Below, in pieces: positions 21,704-34,129 of a stretch of DNA of 64,000 nt (its first letter is position 1; each line of letters opens with the position of its first letter). Made by a program: the position numbers and the translations under genes. Below the pieces are notes generated by a model. It was given only the letters and a program-made list of their open reading frames with translations, was not told the DNA's origin and ran no database searches. The DNA comes from Arachis hypogaea (lineage: Eukaryota; Streptophyta; Magnoliopsida; Fabales; Fabaceae): assembly GCF_003086295.3 (NCBI RefSeq), contig NC_092053.1, forward strand, positions 91,484,745-91,548,744, read 5' to 3'.

Positions 21704-22102
21704 CGCCAGGGCACATGCACAAGGGAGAATCTCCTCTAGACACCTGGCGCTTAGCGCCGGCTCTGGGCATCTAGCGCCAGGGGTGTTAAATTGGTGCAAA
21801 ATGATGTTGGAGGGTTGGCATTTGGCACGGCCCTGGGCGTTTAGCGCCAGGATTGAGAAAAAAAAGGGGGTTAGACGCTAAATGCCATGGTTTCAGTGTT
21901 TAGCACCAAGGATTCGAAAAATGAGAATTTGACTCGGGAGGGTGGTGCTAAATGCCCACATCCCGATGTTTAGCGCCGAGTATGCTAAACCCACTTCCCC
22001 TTTCATTTTTGAATTCAAACCCTCAACCAACAACCTTGATTCCCTCCCCCTTTCTTCGTTTCTCCAAACTTTTTCATTAAAAAACATTTTTCATCTATTC
22101 TT
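21704..22102 (+). mobile_element. 3' region of element F, continued after B
   Basis: It resumes the F sequence cut at 8771. It holds at least six gcgtttagcgccagg-type repeats of alternating orientation (gcgctaaa and tttagcgc), then a pyrimidine-rich stretch. No gene is seen. The right boundary with K is approximate (a terminal TG at about 22103). Confidence 0.6.
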
Positions 22103-23449
22103 TGAACGGCGTAAACTTCACGGACCCAGTTTTCATTTAAGACATGTTTAGAAAAGTTTGGGGGTCTGGAAGCCGAGTTATGGCTCGCCGAAGTTAGGTC
22201 AAATATCAGTTTTTCTGAACAAATCTCAAACCTCTATTTTTACCAATTTCTTTTACCAAAATCAAACTTTTACCACTCAAAATGACACTAACCACATCCA
22301 ACACAGCCCATATCCTATCACAACCATCCATACCTCAATTAATCATCTTTATCCAAAAAATTCCCAATTATACAAACAAAATTCTCAATTTATCAATATT
22401 CATATACCCTTATTCATTATTCTCATTCATCACCATCAAATCATCATTCATCAATATATTTTACCAACCGCAATCACATTCACGTCATGATTCATTAATC
22501 TAATCAAACATCATCAATTCTATATACATTGTCAAATAAATCACTAAACATGTTCCAAACTCATAATTCAACTTATCCTAGGTCGTCTAGCCTAAATTTT
22601 CACAAGACATTATATATTACATACAAGAAACCAAAATCATACCTTGGCCAATTTCTCCCTAAGCCTAAAGATACCTTAAATTGACACAAAACTCAGCCTC
22701 TAAGATTTTCAATCTTCAAGATTCTAGCACCCAAAGCTCCACCAAGCTTACAATATTCTCAATTGTATTTCAATTTCACATATACAATTCCTAAATACAT
22801 ATTATTTCATCCATATAACATTTCAATACTCAACCATAAATAATCAAGGAATTTACTAGGGTTTGAGAATCCTTACCTTATACGTGCCTTAATCGAACAA
22901 AACTCGCTAATTCCTCAAGATAATTTGACCCTAAAAATCAAACTAACCAAAAATATCAATACCCAAAACATTGAATTTTCGAAATTGGGGAAGAGAGAAC
23001 TGAGAGTGAGATTGAGACTTTTTTACCAAATTGGTTATTGGACTTTGTAACGCTCGACGCGGTGAATGCGTGGCCGTAAACAGTGCGGCAATCGTGGCCG
23101 TAAATTGGTTAGGTGGATTTGAATTCAATTCAAGGGTTTTGTGTTTTCTTTTGTTCTTCCCCCCCCCCCTCATTACCAAGTTCCAACGTGAAATGAGAAT
23201 GAATAAGGGAAAGGATGCTGAGTTCACTAAGTGTGGGTTAGATTGGGTTGGGTCTTAGGCTTGGTTTGGGCCCAGTTTGAGCGATTCGACCCATTCAGCC
23301 CAATCTTGGGGCAAAAATTTTAAAATTTGTGTTAAAAATTCATGTTTTAATTAATTTTACGTTATTAAACTATAAAATTTAATTTTATAATTTCTTTGAT
23401 TAATAATTAATTTATTGGCTAATTATTCGTTAATTATGCAGGGTTTACA
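22103..23449 (-). repeat. 3' LTR of chromovirus-like element K
   Basis: On the minus strand it starts TGTAAACCCTGCAT at 23449. Just before that (right side) lies a good polypurine tract. The interior has gggttgggtcttagg and gggcccagtt blocks and a C run (23160-23170), as in Tekay/Del-type LTRs. A similar layout is seen in J (35388-37100). The left end is approximate. No gene is inside. Confidence 0.65.
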
Positions 23450-23518
23450 TCCTACCCACCTAAATAAGAATTTTGCCCACAAAATTTAAATTTAGTTACC
23501 TGAGAACAAGTGTGGATA
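23450..23518 (-). mobile_element. Last internal bases and PPT of K
   Basis: Minus-strand AGGTGGGTAGGA directly precedes the LTR and is a classic polypurine tract. The remaining internal sequence ends at 23518, where a plus-strand LTR start (R) follows. Confidence 0.6.
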
Positions 23519-23987
23519 GTGATGAGTCCATATCTGACAATAAGTTTTTACTTGAATTGGACGGATTTCATCATATAAACTCACACTTAATAATCAAAAG
23601 AGCATACTTTTGTGTTTTATCCCTAAATTGGACCTAAATGTGAAAACATGCATTTTTTGTGCTTAAATTGAGTAATTTAATTCCACTTTTTTTCCATTCC
23701 ATGCCATGATTTATTTTGTGAGTGATTTTTGGTGCAAAAGGCAAGAATGGATAGGCAAAAGTAGAAAGAAAGCATGCAAAAAGGGAGAACACATGAAAAA
23801 AATAAAGGAGAAGCACACACTGAAGTGTGCGTACGCACAAGTGGCGAAATCAGCAAGTGTGCGTACACATATCTGTGCTTACGCACAAATCCCAGCACGT
23901 GAATTCATTAATAAAGCACGTGGCTCACAATTTTTGGGGCTCTTTGGCCCAATTTTTGAAGTGCTGAAGCCATTTTGAAGTGCTTGA
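23519..23987 (+). repeat. LTR fragment R
   Basis: It starts TGATGAGTCCATATC and runs through aagcatgcaaaaaggg and gtgtgcgtacgcac motifs (23825-23890), as in the first part of plant LTRs. It is cut where the LTR of C begins. Only about 470 bases are present, with no coding sequence. The boundary at about 23987 is approximate. Confidence 0.5.
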
Positions 23988-25437
23988 TGCATGGCAGAAG
24001 TTAACCAATTAAGAAATTTCAAATAAAAGAACAGCGTTGCACGTATAGCTCTTAACTAGCTAAGATCTGCCTCACCAATTTAAAAAGGGTTGTCACAAAT
24101 TTTAGAAATAAAAATACTGGTAGTATGAGTCCCAAGTCGTCTCCCAACGAGTTGCAGAAAAGAGTGCTAATTTATTAATCAGAAAATTTCCAGAAAGTTT
24201 GAATTGGATAATGAGTAATTAAAAATAATTATAAATTAAGGCAATTAACTAAGAATTATTATTAATATTAAAAGGTCTTGACTCAGGGAATAATTAAGTG
24301 GAATTTCTATCCTTGCTGGAATCTTCTCAAGTGTAGTGTAAAAAGGTTGTTGTTCTCACTTGGTTAACCCTTACTAAATAAAAGAAAGTCTAGTGATTGA
24401 ACTAACTCTTACCTGCAAATCCTAGTCCTCTCCCTTGGGGAGGTCTAGCGTTAGTAGGTACAGAATTAGCCTACAACGTCCAATTTAACTAAGCACTTGA
24501 GTATTCCAACTCAAGTGTCTCCTCTTAATTAACCCCATGTCAAGTGAAATTTCTACTCCATTGACATGGAATTAATAATCATAAAAATATAAGAAGACAT
24601 AATTAAATAAAATAAAATAGAGAATTAAAATTAATTAAAAATAAAAATAACTCTATGTATTAATAAATTCAAAATGCAACATAATTATCTAAACAGGGTC
24701 AATGAGTAACTGGTTAAGAATAAGGGAATAAGGAAACAAACTAAAGTAATGTCTTCAACGGAGGTAATGACTCTTCAGCATCCAAATTCCAAGCAAAAGC
24801 ATAAACTATGAATGTAATGCAAATCTAGATTCAGATCTAAAATTAAAAGTAATCCTAATATCAATGTATCTGAATGTGTGTGGATGTGTGCTGAGTCTCT
24901 GCATGTTTCCTTGCTTTATTCTGTGTTTCTGGGCCAAAAATTAGGTTAAAACGCGGCCCGAAATTGTCTCCAGCGTATTCTGTAATTTCTGCAGATCGCA
25001 CAGGTCACGCGTACGCGTCGTCCACGCGTTCGCGTCATTCGTGCAGACTCCAATCCACGCGTTTGCGTCAGGCAAGCGTTCGCGTCGCTGTGATTCTTCA
25101 TTTTGCGCGCTCGCGTGAGCCATGCACTCGCGTCAGTGTTCGCTGGTCATCACCTTGTTTTCTTGTGTTCCTTCCATTTTTGCAAGCTTCCTCTCCATTC
25201 TCTAAGCCATTCCTGCCTTATGAAGCCTAAAACACTTAACACACGGATCACGACATCGAATGGTATAAAAGAGAATTAAAATACATAATTAAAAGATCTC
25301 TAGGAAGCAAGTTTTCAACCATGGAATAATTTTGGGAAGGAATTGTGAATACATGCTAATCATATGAATAAGTGGGTAAAGACTTGATAAAACCACTCAA
25401 TTAAACACAATATAAATCATAAAATAATGGTTTATCA
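23988..25437 (-). repeat. 3' LTR of element C (TGATAAAC type)
   Basis: On the minus strand it begins TGATAAACCATTATTTT at 25437 and shares its first 300 bases in pattern with LTRs L and G (catcgaatgg, ttgcaagcttcc, gcctaaaacactt). A cacgcg minisatellite lies at 25000-25135. The left end is not certain; tgcatggcagaag is taken as the terminus. Confidence 0.7.
25000..25135 (-). repeat. ACGCG minisatellite in C LTR
   Basis: cacgcgtacgcgtcgtccacgcg-like units (for example cacgcgttcgcgtca), six or more copies. The same idea occurs in LTR L at 34560-34665. Confidence 0.75.
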
Positions 25438-25474
25438 ACCTCCCTACACTTAAACATTAGCATGTCCTCATGCT
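25438..25474 (-). promoter_or_regulatory. Stem-loop plus polypurine tract of C, LTR-adjacent
   Basis: Minus strand: AGCATG-AGGA-CATGCT (6-bp stem, 25459-25474), then gtttaag and TGTAGGGAGGT directly before the LTR. It is a clear purine-rich primer site. Confidence 0.75.
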
Positions 25475-26889
25475 TAGTTGAAGGAGATAAAGTAAATGAG
25501 TAGGGACATGTAAAACTCATGAAATGCAACCTATATATATATATATATATATGAATGCAACTATATGATTCTTGTCCACTTGGTTAAAAGTAAATAAGCT
25601 CTTCAAGACAAACATAAATCAAATTCCACTAATTCAATTTATACAGTAAGAACAGATAAAAATGCAAGAAGATAGCTCATTGATGGTGTATGTGCACTCT
25701 AGTCTCTCAAGTGTATAGGATAATCACTCTACTCTTCTCTAATCATGCTTTCTAAATTTTGTTCTTCACCTAACCAATCAACAATATTTAATATACCAAT
25801 GCAAACATCATGAGGTCTTTTCAAGGTTGTAATGGGGCTAAGATAAGGGTAAGGGTATATATATGGTTAAGTGAGCTATAAATTGAATCTTTGACTAACC
25901 TAAACTCTCACCTAATATACACATACTCTCTATGTAATTAAAATCATGCCTAGCTACCCAAAGTTTCCACTTTTGCATATTTCACATACTCATGCATCAA
26001 CTTTTCTTTAATTTTATCACATATGCATTGATCTTTTTATTAACTTAACTTTGCATTGGGGTAATTTTGTCCCCTTATTTATTTATTTATTTATTTATTG
26101 AATATTTTTGGATATTTTTTTCTTCTTTTTTTTTAAATAGAAAAATAAACATAGCTTATCAATGCACATGGATTTTTTTAATTTTTCTGGTCTCACATGA
26201 GTAGGTACCCAAATTTTCAATATTTTATAAAAGTAAAAACATAACACATTCCCTTATTAACCCATGTTCCCATGGTTTCCCACACTTAATTGTTACACAA
26301 TCTCTATCTTAAGCTAACCAAAGATTCAATTAGGGTATTTAATTATTTTTCCACTTAAGGCTAGTGATGTGGTAAAATATAGAACAAATGAGGATTAATA
26401 GGCTCAAAGTGGCTAACAAAGGTAATTGAAAGGGTAGGCTTATTTGGGATAAGTGAGCAAAAATCAAATAATGGCCTCAATCATATGCAAGCATGTAAAT
26501 ACACTAAACATTGGACATATAGGATGGAACAAAATATAGATCACAATCATAGAGAAGTAAACACACAAGAATAAAAATATTTATGGTTAAATAATGTAAC
26601 CATGTAATTAGGCTCAAAATCTCACGGGTTGTGTGTTCTTAGCTTTCTAAACTATGTTCCAAATACAACTTCAAACAAATTTAAAACAAAAGTCTTGATT
26701 TAAATTAGTGAAATTTTTCAAAAATAGGGTCTTAGAAGAAACTTATTATTTTTCAATCAAGTAGAACATGCATGCAAATAACCTATTACTATGCAATCTA
26801 TCCTATTCTACAAAAGAAAAACTAACTAAATATTCTATTTTATTGGTGTTAAGGAAGAGAATTTACCTCCAGAAGTCAGGTACTGACCA
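25475..26889 (-). other. A/T-rich 3' noncoding region of C
   Basis: No gene is seen. It contains (at)n at 25533-25553, (ttta)n near 26080-26100, and long A/T-rich stretches. The equivalent interval of D (56474-57880) has the same tone and shared phrases such as gtaaggatgcat- and catgaggtctttt-like segments. Confidence 0.55.
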
Positions 26890-26927
26890 ACCTCCCCACA
26901 CTTAAGGCTTTGCACCGTCCTCGGTGC
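26890..26927 (-). promoter_or_regulatory. Stem-loop plus PPT-like motif, inner copy (C)
   Basis: Minus strand: GCACCG-AGGA-CGGTGC (perfect 6-bp stem, 26912-26927), then aaagccttaag and TGTGGGGAGG. It is as purine-rich as the LTR-adjacent PPT but 1.45 kb away from the LTR, and lies just after the env-like ORF. Confidence 0.75.
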
Positions 26928-27069
26928 CATCTGTCAGGAGCAAAGGGGGGCTGGTAGTAGTATCTCTGCCATCGGGACCGTCATGGCTCCCTGTGCTGGT
27001 AAATAAAGTAAAGTCCAGACTGTCTGGGTCTTTTCTAGGTGGTTGGTCACCAACAAGTAGCTCCTTGAG

Positions 27070-28164
27070 TTATGTAAATTTGCGCTTGTTACGGCATTCT
27101 CTTTGCTTTCCTTTCCGCTCAAGCCGGTCTAACCTCTCAAGTATCTGATGGAGTAGTTGGTTTGTTGATGGTGCTTGTGGTGTGGAAGAAGAATTGTCTT
27201 CAGCCGGTTCTGTAGGCTGGCTGGTAGTGGCTGCTGGCGGTTTGATATATTTCCCGTTAGGGACGTACTGATCATCCCGTGGAAGCATGACTTTGGTGTC
27301 TCCAGCTCTGTAGGAGACTCCGGCTACTGAGACGAGATCTGAAACCAAGGCGGGAAAAGGTAAGTTGCCCGCAATTTGTACGTGTCCCATTGCATTCCGA
27401 ATGTATCTTGGTAAGTTTAGGTGCTGGTCTGCAAGGATACACCAGAGTAAAACAGCCATGGCTACAGTGAAGGAGGACTCGTGAGTGCTCGGAAATACAT
27501 AGTGTGACATAATCTGTGCCCATACTCAAGCCTCCAAGGTAAGTGCTAAAGCTGATATTCCTTTAGGTCGGGATCGATGGTATTCATATATCCATCTGCT
27601 GCCGGGTTGTGCGATAACTCTGAGAACGGCATCCTAGTCAAATTGGTATGTCTGGCGCTTGAGTGAGGCTTCTTGGAATGCGTCCAATCCTTCTGGAGCA
27701 GGGGGAAGATCTAAAGCTCGCTGAATGGCCTCTTCAGTTATGGAGACTTGTTTCTGACGGACATAGACAGATTGCATGGTTGGCATGTGAAAGTTATAGT
27801 AGAATTCTACTACCCACGAAAGATTAACCTACCGTGACTATCTCTGTAGGAATCCCCATTGTCTTCGTTCAATTCGTAGCTCAACAAATTCAGCAATGTT
27901 GGTCGGGAGGATAAGAAGGTATTCATTGTTGTAATTCCTCTCTGCCAGGATGGGGAACATATGCTCACAGTAGCGGTTAGGAATCTACGCAGTGTCCTTT
28001 GCTGGGAAGGCTTTTTCTTTTTCATCGACCTTGATGATCCTCTTCATTCTTTTTGTTGAGGGCTTTACTGCTGTTGAAGATGGCTCTGCCACTAATGCTC
28101 TTTTTGTTCCTCTCCTTGCTGGTGGTTTGGGAGTAGCTTTCTCCTTGCCTTTCTTGGTGGCCAT
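27070..28164 (-). pseudogene. Env-like / putative plant transposon protein ORF of C, five stops
   Basis: ATG at 28164 opens MATKKGKEKATPKPPARRGT, a Lys/Pro-rich start like that of the E ORF at 45676 (MAPKTGESSRKGKGK). A single frame of 364 codons can be followed to the stop at 27070, with five in-frame stops (about 27988, 27839, 27830, 27634 and 27522). Typical segments are NRYCEHMFPILAERNYNNEY and then HYVFPSTHESSFT...AVLLWCILADQHLNLPRYI, LPFPALVSDL and a C-terminal LHQILERLDRLERK coil. This is the domain usually labelled putative plant transposon protein, downstream of pol in Athila-type elements. Its role is unknown; no signal peptide or membrane segment is obvious. Confidence 0.72.
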
Positions 28165-28980
28165 CCTAAAAAAGAAAAGAGAAAGTAATATGTAAAGCTA
28201 AGGGTTCGAGCAAGGGAGCGAATATTATGGGTGGTAATCAATGCACGGTAAAGAAGGATATCGTTAACACATGGTCTAGACTATATGTGAAAAGTTCATC
28301 AATGAAAATATCGCATGTGCATGTTATGGCAATTAAATGCAAGATGTTTATTGGCATGCTGGCAAAGGCATGAGTAGCATAGATCAAGCATTCAATGTCC
28401 AAGTTAGATTACCAAGCCTTTCAAATTAATAATCTGTTTGTATTGACAATTATATTTAATCAATAAAACATAAAAGGGGTTTTGTGAAAAACAGGCATTA
28501 AAGTAGTAGAATAGAATAATTTTAAAAAAATGCACAATGCCATACGGGCTTTTTTCACAAACACGTAGCATGCATGGTAAATAGGTTCTTGAAAATATAA
28601 AGTAGAATATGCAAGCAACCCTTTAAGATGTAATATTAATTGTGAAATAATTCCACAATAATCCACAAGCAAAATATAGAAAATAACGACCCAAATAAAT
28701 TTTTAACACCAATTAAAGGAATAAAAAGAAAAAAAAAGAAAAAGAAAATATAGATAAAGTAAGTGAAAAGAAAAAGAAGAAGAAAATATAAATAAAAATA
28801 AGAATAATAATGGAAAAGTAAAGAGGGAAAGAAGAAAAGAAAAACCTTGATAATGGTGGTGAAAAATAGGAAGTAGAAAGTGAGAAAGAAGGAAGAAGGA
28901 AGAAGGGAGAAGAAAGAAATAATAAAGGATAAGAAAAATTAGGAATTGGGGAAGAAAAGATAAGATATTTGGTTGATCTG
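28165..28980 (-). other. Noncoding region of C before the env-like ORF
   Basis: A/T-rich DNA, with a purine-rich plus strand at 28715-28935 (pyrimidine-rich on the sense strand). ORFs here (for example the Ser/Phe-rich one at 28703-29131) are low-complexity translations. No gene is seen. Confidence 0.5.
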
Positions 28981-29206
28981 GATAAGCTGTGCGCCGTACG
29001 TGACGCGGACGCGTGAGTGACGCAGTCGCGTGGTGTGCGGTGTTTTCACGTGACGTAAACGCGTGGGTCACGCGGTCGTGTGAGTTGATTTGTGCTATTG
29101 GCACAAGAGCAGCCTCGCGTTCGCACAACACTCTGTTTGAAACTCATTTTGCCAAATTTTTAGGGTGACGCGTTTGCGTGGTTGACGCGATCGCGTGAAT
29201 GGCCAT
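28981..29206 (-). repeat. ACGCG minisatellite of C, left part
   Basis: tgacgcggacgcgtgag-type units. It continues at 30757-31090 on the other side of solo LTR N. Confidence 0.75.
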
Positions 29207-30751
29207 TAATGAGCGGATAATTTATACGCTTTTTGGCATTGTTTTTAGGTAGTTTTTAGTATGTTTTAGTTAGTTTTTATTATATTTTTATTAGTTTTTA
29301 AATAAAAATCACATTTCTGGACTTTACTATGAGTTTGTGTGTTTTTCTGTGATTTCAGGTATTTTCTGGCTGAAATTGAGGGACGTGAGCAAAAATCTGA
29401 TTCAGAGGCTGAAAAAGGACTACAGATGCTGTTGGATTCTGACTTCTCTGCCCTCGAAGTAGATTTTCTGGAGCTACAGAAGCCCAATTGGCGCGATTTT
29501 AATTGCATTGAAAAGTAGACATCTTGGGCTTTCTAGAAATATATAATAGTCCATACTTTGCCCGAGATTTGATGGCCCAAAACGGCGTTTCAAGTCAGCA
29601 TAGAAATTCTGGCGTCAAAACGCCAGAACTGGCATGAAAACTGGAGTTAAACGCCCAAACTGGCACAAAAGCTGGCGTTTAACTCCAAGAAAGGTCTCTA
29701 CACGTGAAAGCTTCAATTCTCAGCCCAAGCACACACCAAGTGGGCCCCGGAAGTGGATTTCTACACTAACTATTCTAGCTTACTCATTTTCTGTAACCCT
29801 AGGTCACTAGTTTATTATAAAAACTACTTTTAGTGATTCATCTTGTACCTCATGACATTTTTACACGTTTCATATTGTATTCTCTACGGCATGAGTCTCT
29901 AAACCCCATGGTTGGGGGTGAGGAGCTCTGCTGTTCTTCATGAATTAATGCAATTACTACTGTTTTCCATTCAATCATGCTTGTTTCTATTCTAAGATAT
30001 TCATTCGCACTTCATCCTGATGAATGTGATGATCCATGACACTCATCATCATTCTCACCTATGAACGCGTGCCTGACAACCACCTCCATTCTACATGAAA
30101 TCAAGCTTGAATGTGTATCTCTTGGGTTTCTAATCTAAGATTGGAATCTTCGTGGTATAGGCTAGAATTATTGGCGGCCATTCCTGAGATCCGGAAAGTC
30201 TAAACCTTGTCTGTGGTATTTCAAGTAGGATCTGGGAAGGGATGACTATGACGAGCTTCAAACTCACGAGCGCTGAGCATAGTGACAGACGCAAAAGTAT
30301 CAATGGATCCTATTCCAACATGAGTGAGAACCGACAGATGATTAGCCGTGCGGTGACAGCGCATTTGGACCATTTTCACTGAGAGGACATATGGTAGCCA
30401 TTGACAACGGTGATCCACCAACATACAGCTTGCCATGGAAGGAGCCTTGCGTGCATGAACAAGAAGACAGTAGGAAAGCAGAAATTTAGAAGACAAAGCA
30501 TCTCCAAAACCTCAACCTGTTCTCCATTACTGCATAACAAGTATTTATTTCATGTTCTTTTACTTTTTACAATTAAATCTGAGAATTATTGATATCCTGA
30601 CTAAGAGTTACAAGATAACCATAGCTTTCTACAAGCCGACAATCTCCGTGGGATCGACCTTTACTCACGTAAGGTATTACTTAGACGACCCAGTGCACTT
30701 GATGGTTAGTTGGGCGGAGTTGCAAAAGTGTGATTGTAGTTTCGTGCACCA
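29207..30751 (+). mobile_element. Solo LTR N (FIDEL-like)
   Basis: 1545 bp, starting TAATGAGCGG (TG mutated to TA) and ending TCGTGCACCA, flanked by GCCAT at 29202-29206 and 30752-30756. No PBS, PPT or internal sequence is attached, so it is a solo LTR. It has TATAAAAA at 29816-29823 and ggcgttta/taacgcc motifs near 29585-29690. It is oriented opposite to its host C. Confidence 0.9.
29816..29823 (+). promoter_or_regulatory. TATA box of solo LTR N
   Basis: TATAAAAA at the position equivalent to the TATA boxes of A, E and P. Confidence 0.55.
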
Positions 30752-30756
30752 GCCAT

Positions 30757-31090
30757 ACTTTGAAAAATGACGCGTACGCATGGGTGACGCATTCGCGTGA
30801 TAGGGCTTGTGCTTCTAGCATCATTCCAACCCCACTCCATCATAACTTGCTGCCATACACCTCTTTTACGTCGATTTTTAGGGGCACGCGTTCGCGTGGG
30901 TGACGCGGACGCGTGGGAGGCTTATTTTCCAAATGACGTGGCCGCGTGAGTGACGCGATCGCGTGGACATGTTTGTGCCTAAGGCACGCCTCCATCCATG
31001 CTTTTGCATGACTTTCTGTTCAATTTTGTTTTCTTCCCAACGCACCTGTGACGCGGACACGTCAGCGATGCTTACGCGTCGCGTGCGTGT
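30757..31090 (-). repeat. ACGCG minisatellite of C, right part
   Basis: gacgcgtacgcatgggtgac, gcacgcgttcgcgtgggtga and similar units with short spacers. It lies between integrase and the env-like ORF. Confidence 0.75.
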
Positions 31091-31226
31091 TTTTTTTTTT
31101 AAGATATGCAGAATGCTAATGCGAACTATATGCAGCTATATGCAGGGATGATGAGAAGAGTCATTAACATTATAAAAAAAATAAAGTAAAAATAAAACTA
31201 AGACTGAAATGGAATGATCATACCAT

Positions 31227-31244
31227 GGTGGGTTGTCTCCCACC
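31227..31244 (-). other. Post-pol stem-loop of C
   Basis: Minus strand: GGTGGG-AGACAA-CCCACC, 6-bp stem, 6-base loop. It lies 43 bases past the integrase stop and is preceded by aaggacgtaaaagcaaagtg. D has almost the same hairpin. Confidence 0.8.
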
Positions 31245-31287
31245 TAGCACTTTGCTTTTACGTCCTTAAGTTGGACGCTCTTTAGGC

Positions 31288-32450
31288 TTACTCTGCTTCT
31301 ATTGGTGGGTCTTCCAAGAGGAAAACCTTTAGTTTTTTATGATCCTTCATCTTCTCACCATGATAAAGCTTTAGGCGATGTCCATTGACCTTTAGAAATT
31401 TGGAGCTAGTAGGATGACGCAGGTGAAAAACTCCGTATGACTCTGCCTTTTCTACTCTGTAGGGGCCTTCCCATCTTGATCTCAGTTTACCATGCATAAG
31501 CCTCAGTCTGGAGTTATATAGAAGAACTAACTCCCCTGGTCTGAATTCTCTCCTTTTAATGTGCTTGTCATGGACAGCCTTTATTTTCTCCTTGTAACGC
31601 CTGGAGTTGTCATATGCCTCTAGGCGAAGGGTCTCTAGTTCTGCTAGTTGCAGCTTTCTTTCAGCACCAGCTTTCTTAAAATTCATGTTGCACTCCCTCA
31701 CAGCCCAAAAAGCCTTGTGTTCCACCTCTACTGGAAGGTGGCAAGCCTTTCCGTATACCAAGCGGAGGGGGCTCATCCCAATAGGTGTCTTGTACGCTGT
31801 TCTATATGCCCAGAGTACATCTTGTAGCCTGGCACTCCAGTCCTTCCTATGAGGTTTTACTATCTTCTCCAGAATACATTTAATCTTTCTGTTAGAGACT
31901 TCTGCTTGCCCATTGGTCTGGGGATGATAAGCTATTGCTACTTTGTGAATTATCCCATGCTTCTTCAGTAATCCTGTTAGTCTCTTGTTACAAAAGTGGG
32001 TGCCTTGATCGCTCACGATTGCTTGTGGTGATCCAAAGCGACAAATAATATGGTTTCTAACAAAGGAAATAATAGTGTTAGCGTCATCAGTACGGGTAGG
32101 AATTGCTTCCACCCATTTAGAAACATAATCTACGGCTAACAATATATAAAGGTAATCATTAGAGTTTGGAAATGGACCCATGAAGTCAATGCCCAAAACA
32201 TCAAAAATTTCACAGAAAAGCATAATCTGTTGAGACATCTCATCCCTCTTGGATATATTACCAAACCTTTGGCATGGGAACAAGATTTACAAAATTCAGC
32301 ATCGTCTTTAAAAAGAGTAGGCCACCAGAATCCACAGTCTAGAATTTTCCTAGCTGTTCTTTGAGGGCCAAAATGTCCTCCACTTTCAGATGAGTGGCAA
32401 GCCTCTAAAATAGATTGGAATTCTGATTGAGGCACACACCGTCTAATTAC
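31288..32450 (-). pseudogene. Integrase of C, catalytic triad intact, one frameshift
   Basis: The zinc-finger part (EACHSSESGGHFGPQRTARK with CKSC) lies at about 32435-32290. A one-base loss near 32283 puts the core in another frame (ORF 32283-31288, 331 codons). The core has [11 protein letters not shown] (Asp), [11 protein letters not shown] (Asp) and [11 protein letters not shown] (Glu), then [20 protein letters not shown], and the C-terminal [19 protein letters not shown] (GPY/F type) ending in [13 protein letters not shown]. The lineage is Athila/Tat. A TAG at 32451 separates it from RNase H in the same frame. Confidence 0.88.
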
Positions 32451-33640
32451 CTAGTCAGCACCACACCTCCATAAATATGGATCATCCCATATATAACATT
32501 TGGACTCGCTTTTCAGCTTGTCTCTTTGGTGCTTAGTAAAATTTGGAGGAAAAGTGTGGCTAACTAGATAATTAGCTATAGGTGCATACCAAGGAACTAC
32601 TTCAGATACTGCTTGTAAGCTATCAAATGGGAAATTATCATCTATAGGAGTGGAGTCATCCTTAATGTGCTCAAGGCGACTCAAGTAGTCTGCCGCTAGA
32701 TTCTGGTTACCACTCCTATCCTTGATTTCTAAATCAAATTCTTGCAGCAGCAGTATCCAACGTATTAGCCTTGGTTTGGACTCCTTTTTAGCTAATAAAT
32801 ATTTTAGAGCTACATGGTCTGAGTACACTACTACCTTAGTACCAAGTAAATAGGCTCGAAATTTATCCAGAGCAAAAACAATAGCTAGAAGCTCTTTTTC
32901 AGTAGTAGTATAATTAGATTGAGCAGCATCTAAAGTTTTAGATGCATAAGCGATTACAAAAGGATCCTTACCTTCGCACTGAGCCAGCGCCGCTCCTACT
33001 GCATGATTGGAAGCATCACACATAATTTCAAATGGCTGGCCCCAGTCTGGTCCTCTCACAATTGGGGCTTGAGTCAGGGCGATCTTCAGCTTATCAAATG
33101 CTTGCTTACAATCCTCACTGAACTCGAACTCAATTTCTTTCTGCAGCAATCTGGATAAAGGCAATGCTACCTTACTGAAGTCCTTAATAAATCTCCTGTA
33201 AAAACCTACATAGCCAAGGAACGAACGGACTTCCCTCACAGAGGAGGGGTAAGGTAAACTAGAAATAACATCCACCTTTGCTGGATCTACAGAAATGCCA
33301 ATATTAGACACAACATGTCCTAGTACAATTCCTTGTTTTACCATAAAGTGACATTTTTCAAAATTTAATACAAGGTTTGTACTAACACATCTGGCTAACA
33401 CTCTAGATAAACTATCCAAGCAAAGGCTAAATGAATCACCATATACGCTAAAATCATCCATAAAAATCTCCATACAGTTCTCAATAAGGTCAGAGAAAAG
33501 ACTCATCATGCATCTTTGGAAAGTAGCTGGTGCATTGCATAAGCCAAAGGGCATTCTCTTATAAGCATAAGTCCCAAAAGGAAATGTAAAAGTAGTCTTT
33601 TCCTGATCTTCAGGCGCTATATGAATTTGAAAGTAGCCTT
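32451..33640 (-). pseudogene. pol: RT palm/thumb and RNase H of C
   Basis: The ORF from 33554 starts [20 protein letters not shown], with the catalytic box FMDDFSVYG. The RT connection is [20 protein letters not shown]. The RNase H acidic residues are present: [38 protein letters not shown], and ADYLSRLEH at the end. Upstream, a one-base loss near 33640 separates it from the RT N-terminal ORF (34081-33617). Confidence 0.87.
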
Positions 33641-34129
33641 ATAACCATCTAAAAAGTAATAATGGGATTTACCTGACAGGCGATCAAGCATCTGATCAAT
33701 GAATGGCAAGGGGTAATGATCCTTGCGAGTGGCTTGGTTGAGACACCTATAGTCAATGCAAACTCTCCATGAATTCTGCACTCTAGTTGTCAAGAGCTGT
33801 CCATGCTCATTTCTTACTGTTGTGACTCCAGACTTCTTGGGCACCACTTGTACTGGACTGACCCATTCGCTGTCTGAGATGGGGTAAATGATATCTGCTT
33901 CAAGTAACCTGGTCACTTCTTTCTTGACAACTTCTAAGATGGTGGGATTCAATCTTCTTTGAGGTTGACGGACAGGCTTTGCTCCCTCTTCTAAGAATAT
34001 TCTGTGCTCACAAACTTGAGGGTTAATGCCTACTATATCCGCCAAACTCCATCCAATTGCTTTCTTGTATTTTCTCAGCACACTGAGTAGCTGTTCTTCT
34101 TGTTGAGAAGTGAGTTCCCATGCAATGAT
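33617..34129 (-). pseudogene. RT N-terminal part of C, cut by LTR L
   Basis: The readable sequence begins at the LTR L junction (AWELTSQQEEQLLSVLRKY) and runs through GWSLADIVGINPQVCEHRI, QPQRRLNPTILEVVKKEV, DIIYPISDSEWVSPVQVVPK and WRVCIDYRCLNQATRKDHYP to YYFLDGYKA, where the frame breaks. Protease and gag are missing from the window because of the LTR L insertion at 34130. Confidence 0.85.

Larger units (their letters stand above)
23988..34129 (-). mobile_element. Element C: Athila-type element with env-like ORF, 5' part missing
   Basis: Read on the minus strand: RT (from 34129), RNase H, integrase, post-pol stem-loop (31227-31244), acgcg minisatellite, env-like ORF (28164-27070), stem-loop/PPT-like module (26927-26890), A/T-rich 3' region, stem-loop/PPT (25474-25438) and 3' LTR. 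The 5' side is cut inside the RT N-terminus by LTR L. Solo LTR N is inserted in the minisatellite. The integrase triad is intact, and coding damage is limited to a few indels and stops. Confidence 0.82.

Noticed and set aside
28703..29131. 142-codon Ser/Phe/Leu-rich minus-strand ORF
   Set aside because: Translation of a purine/pyrimidine-biased tract plus minisatellite; no conserved motif.
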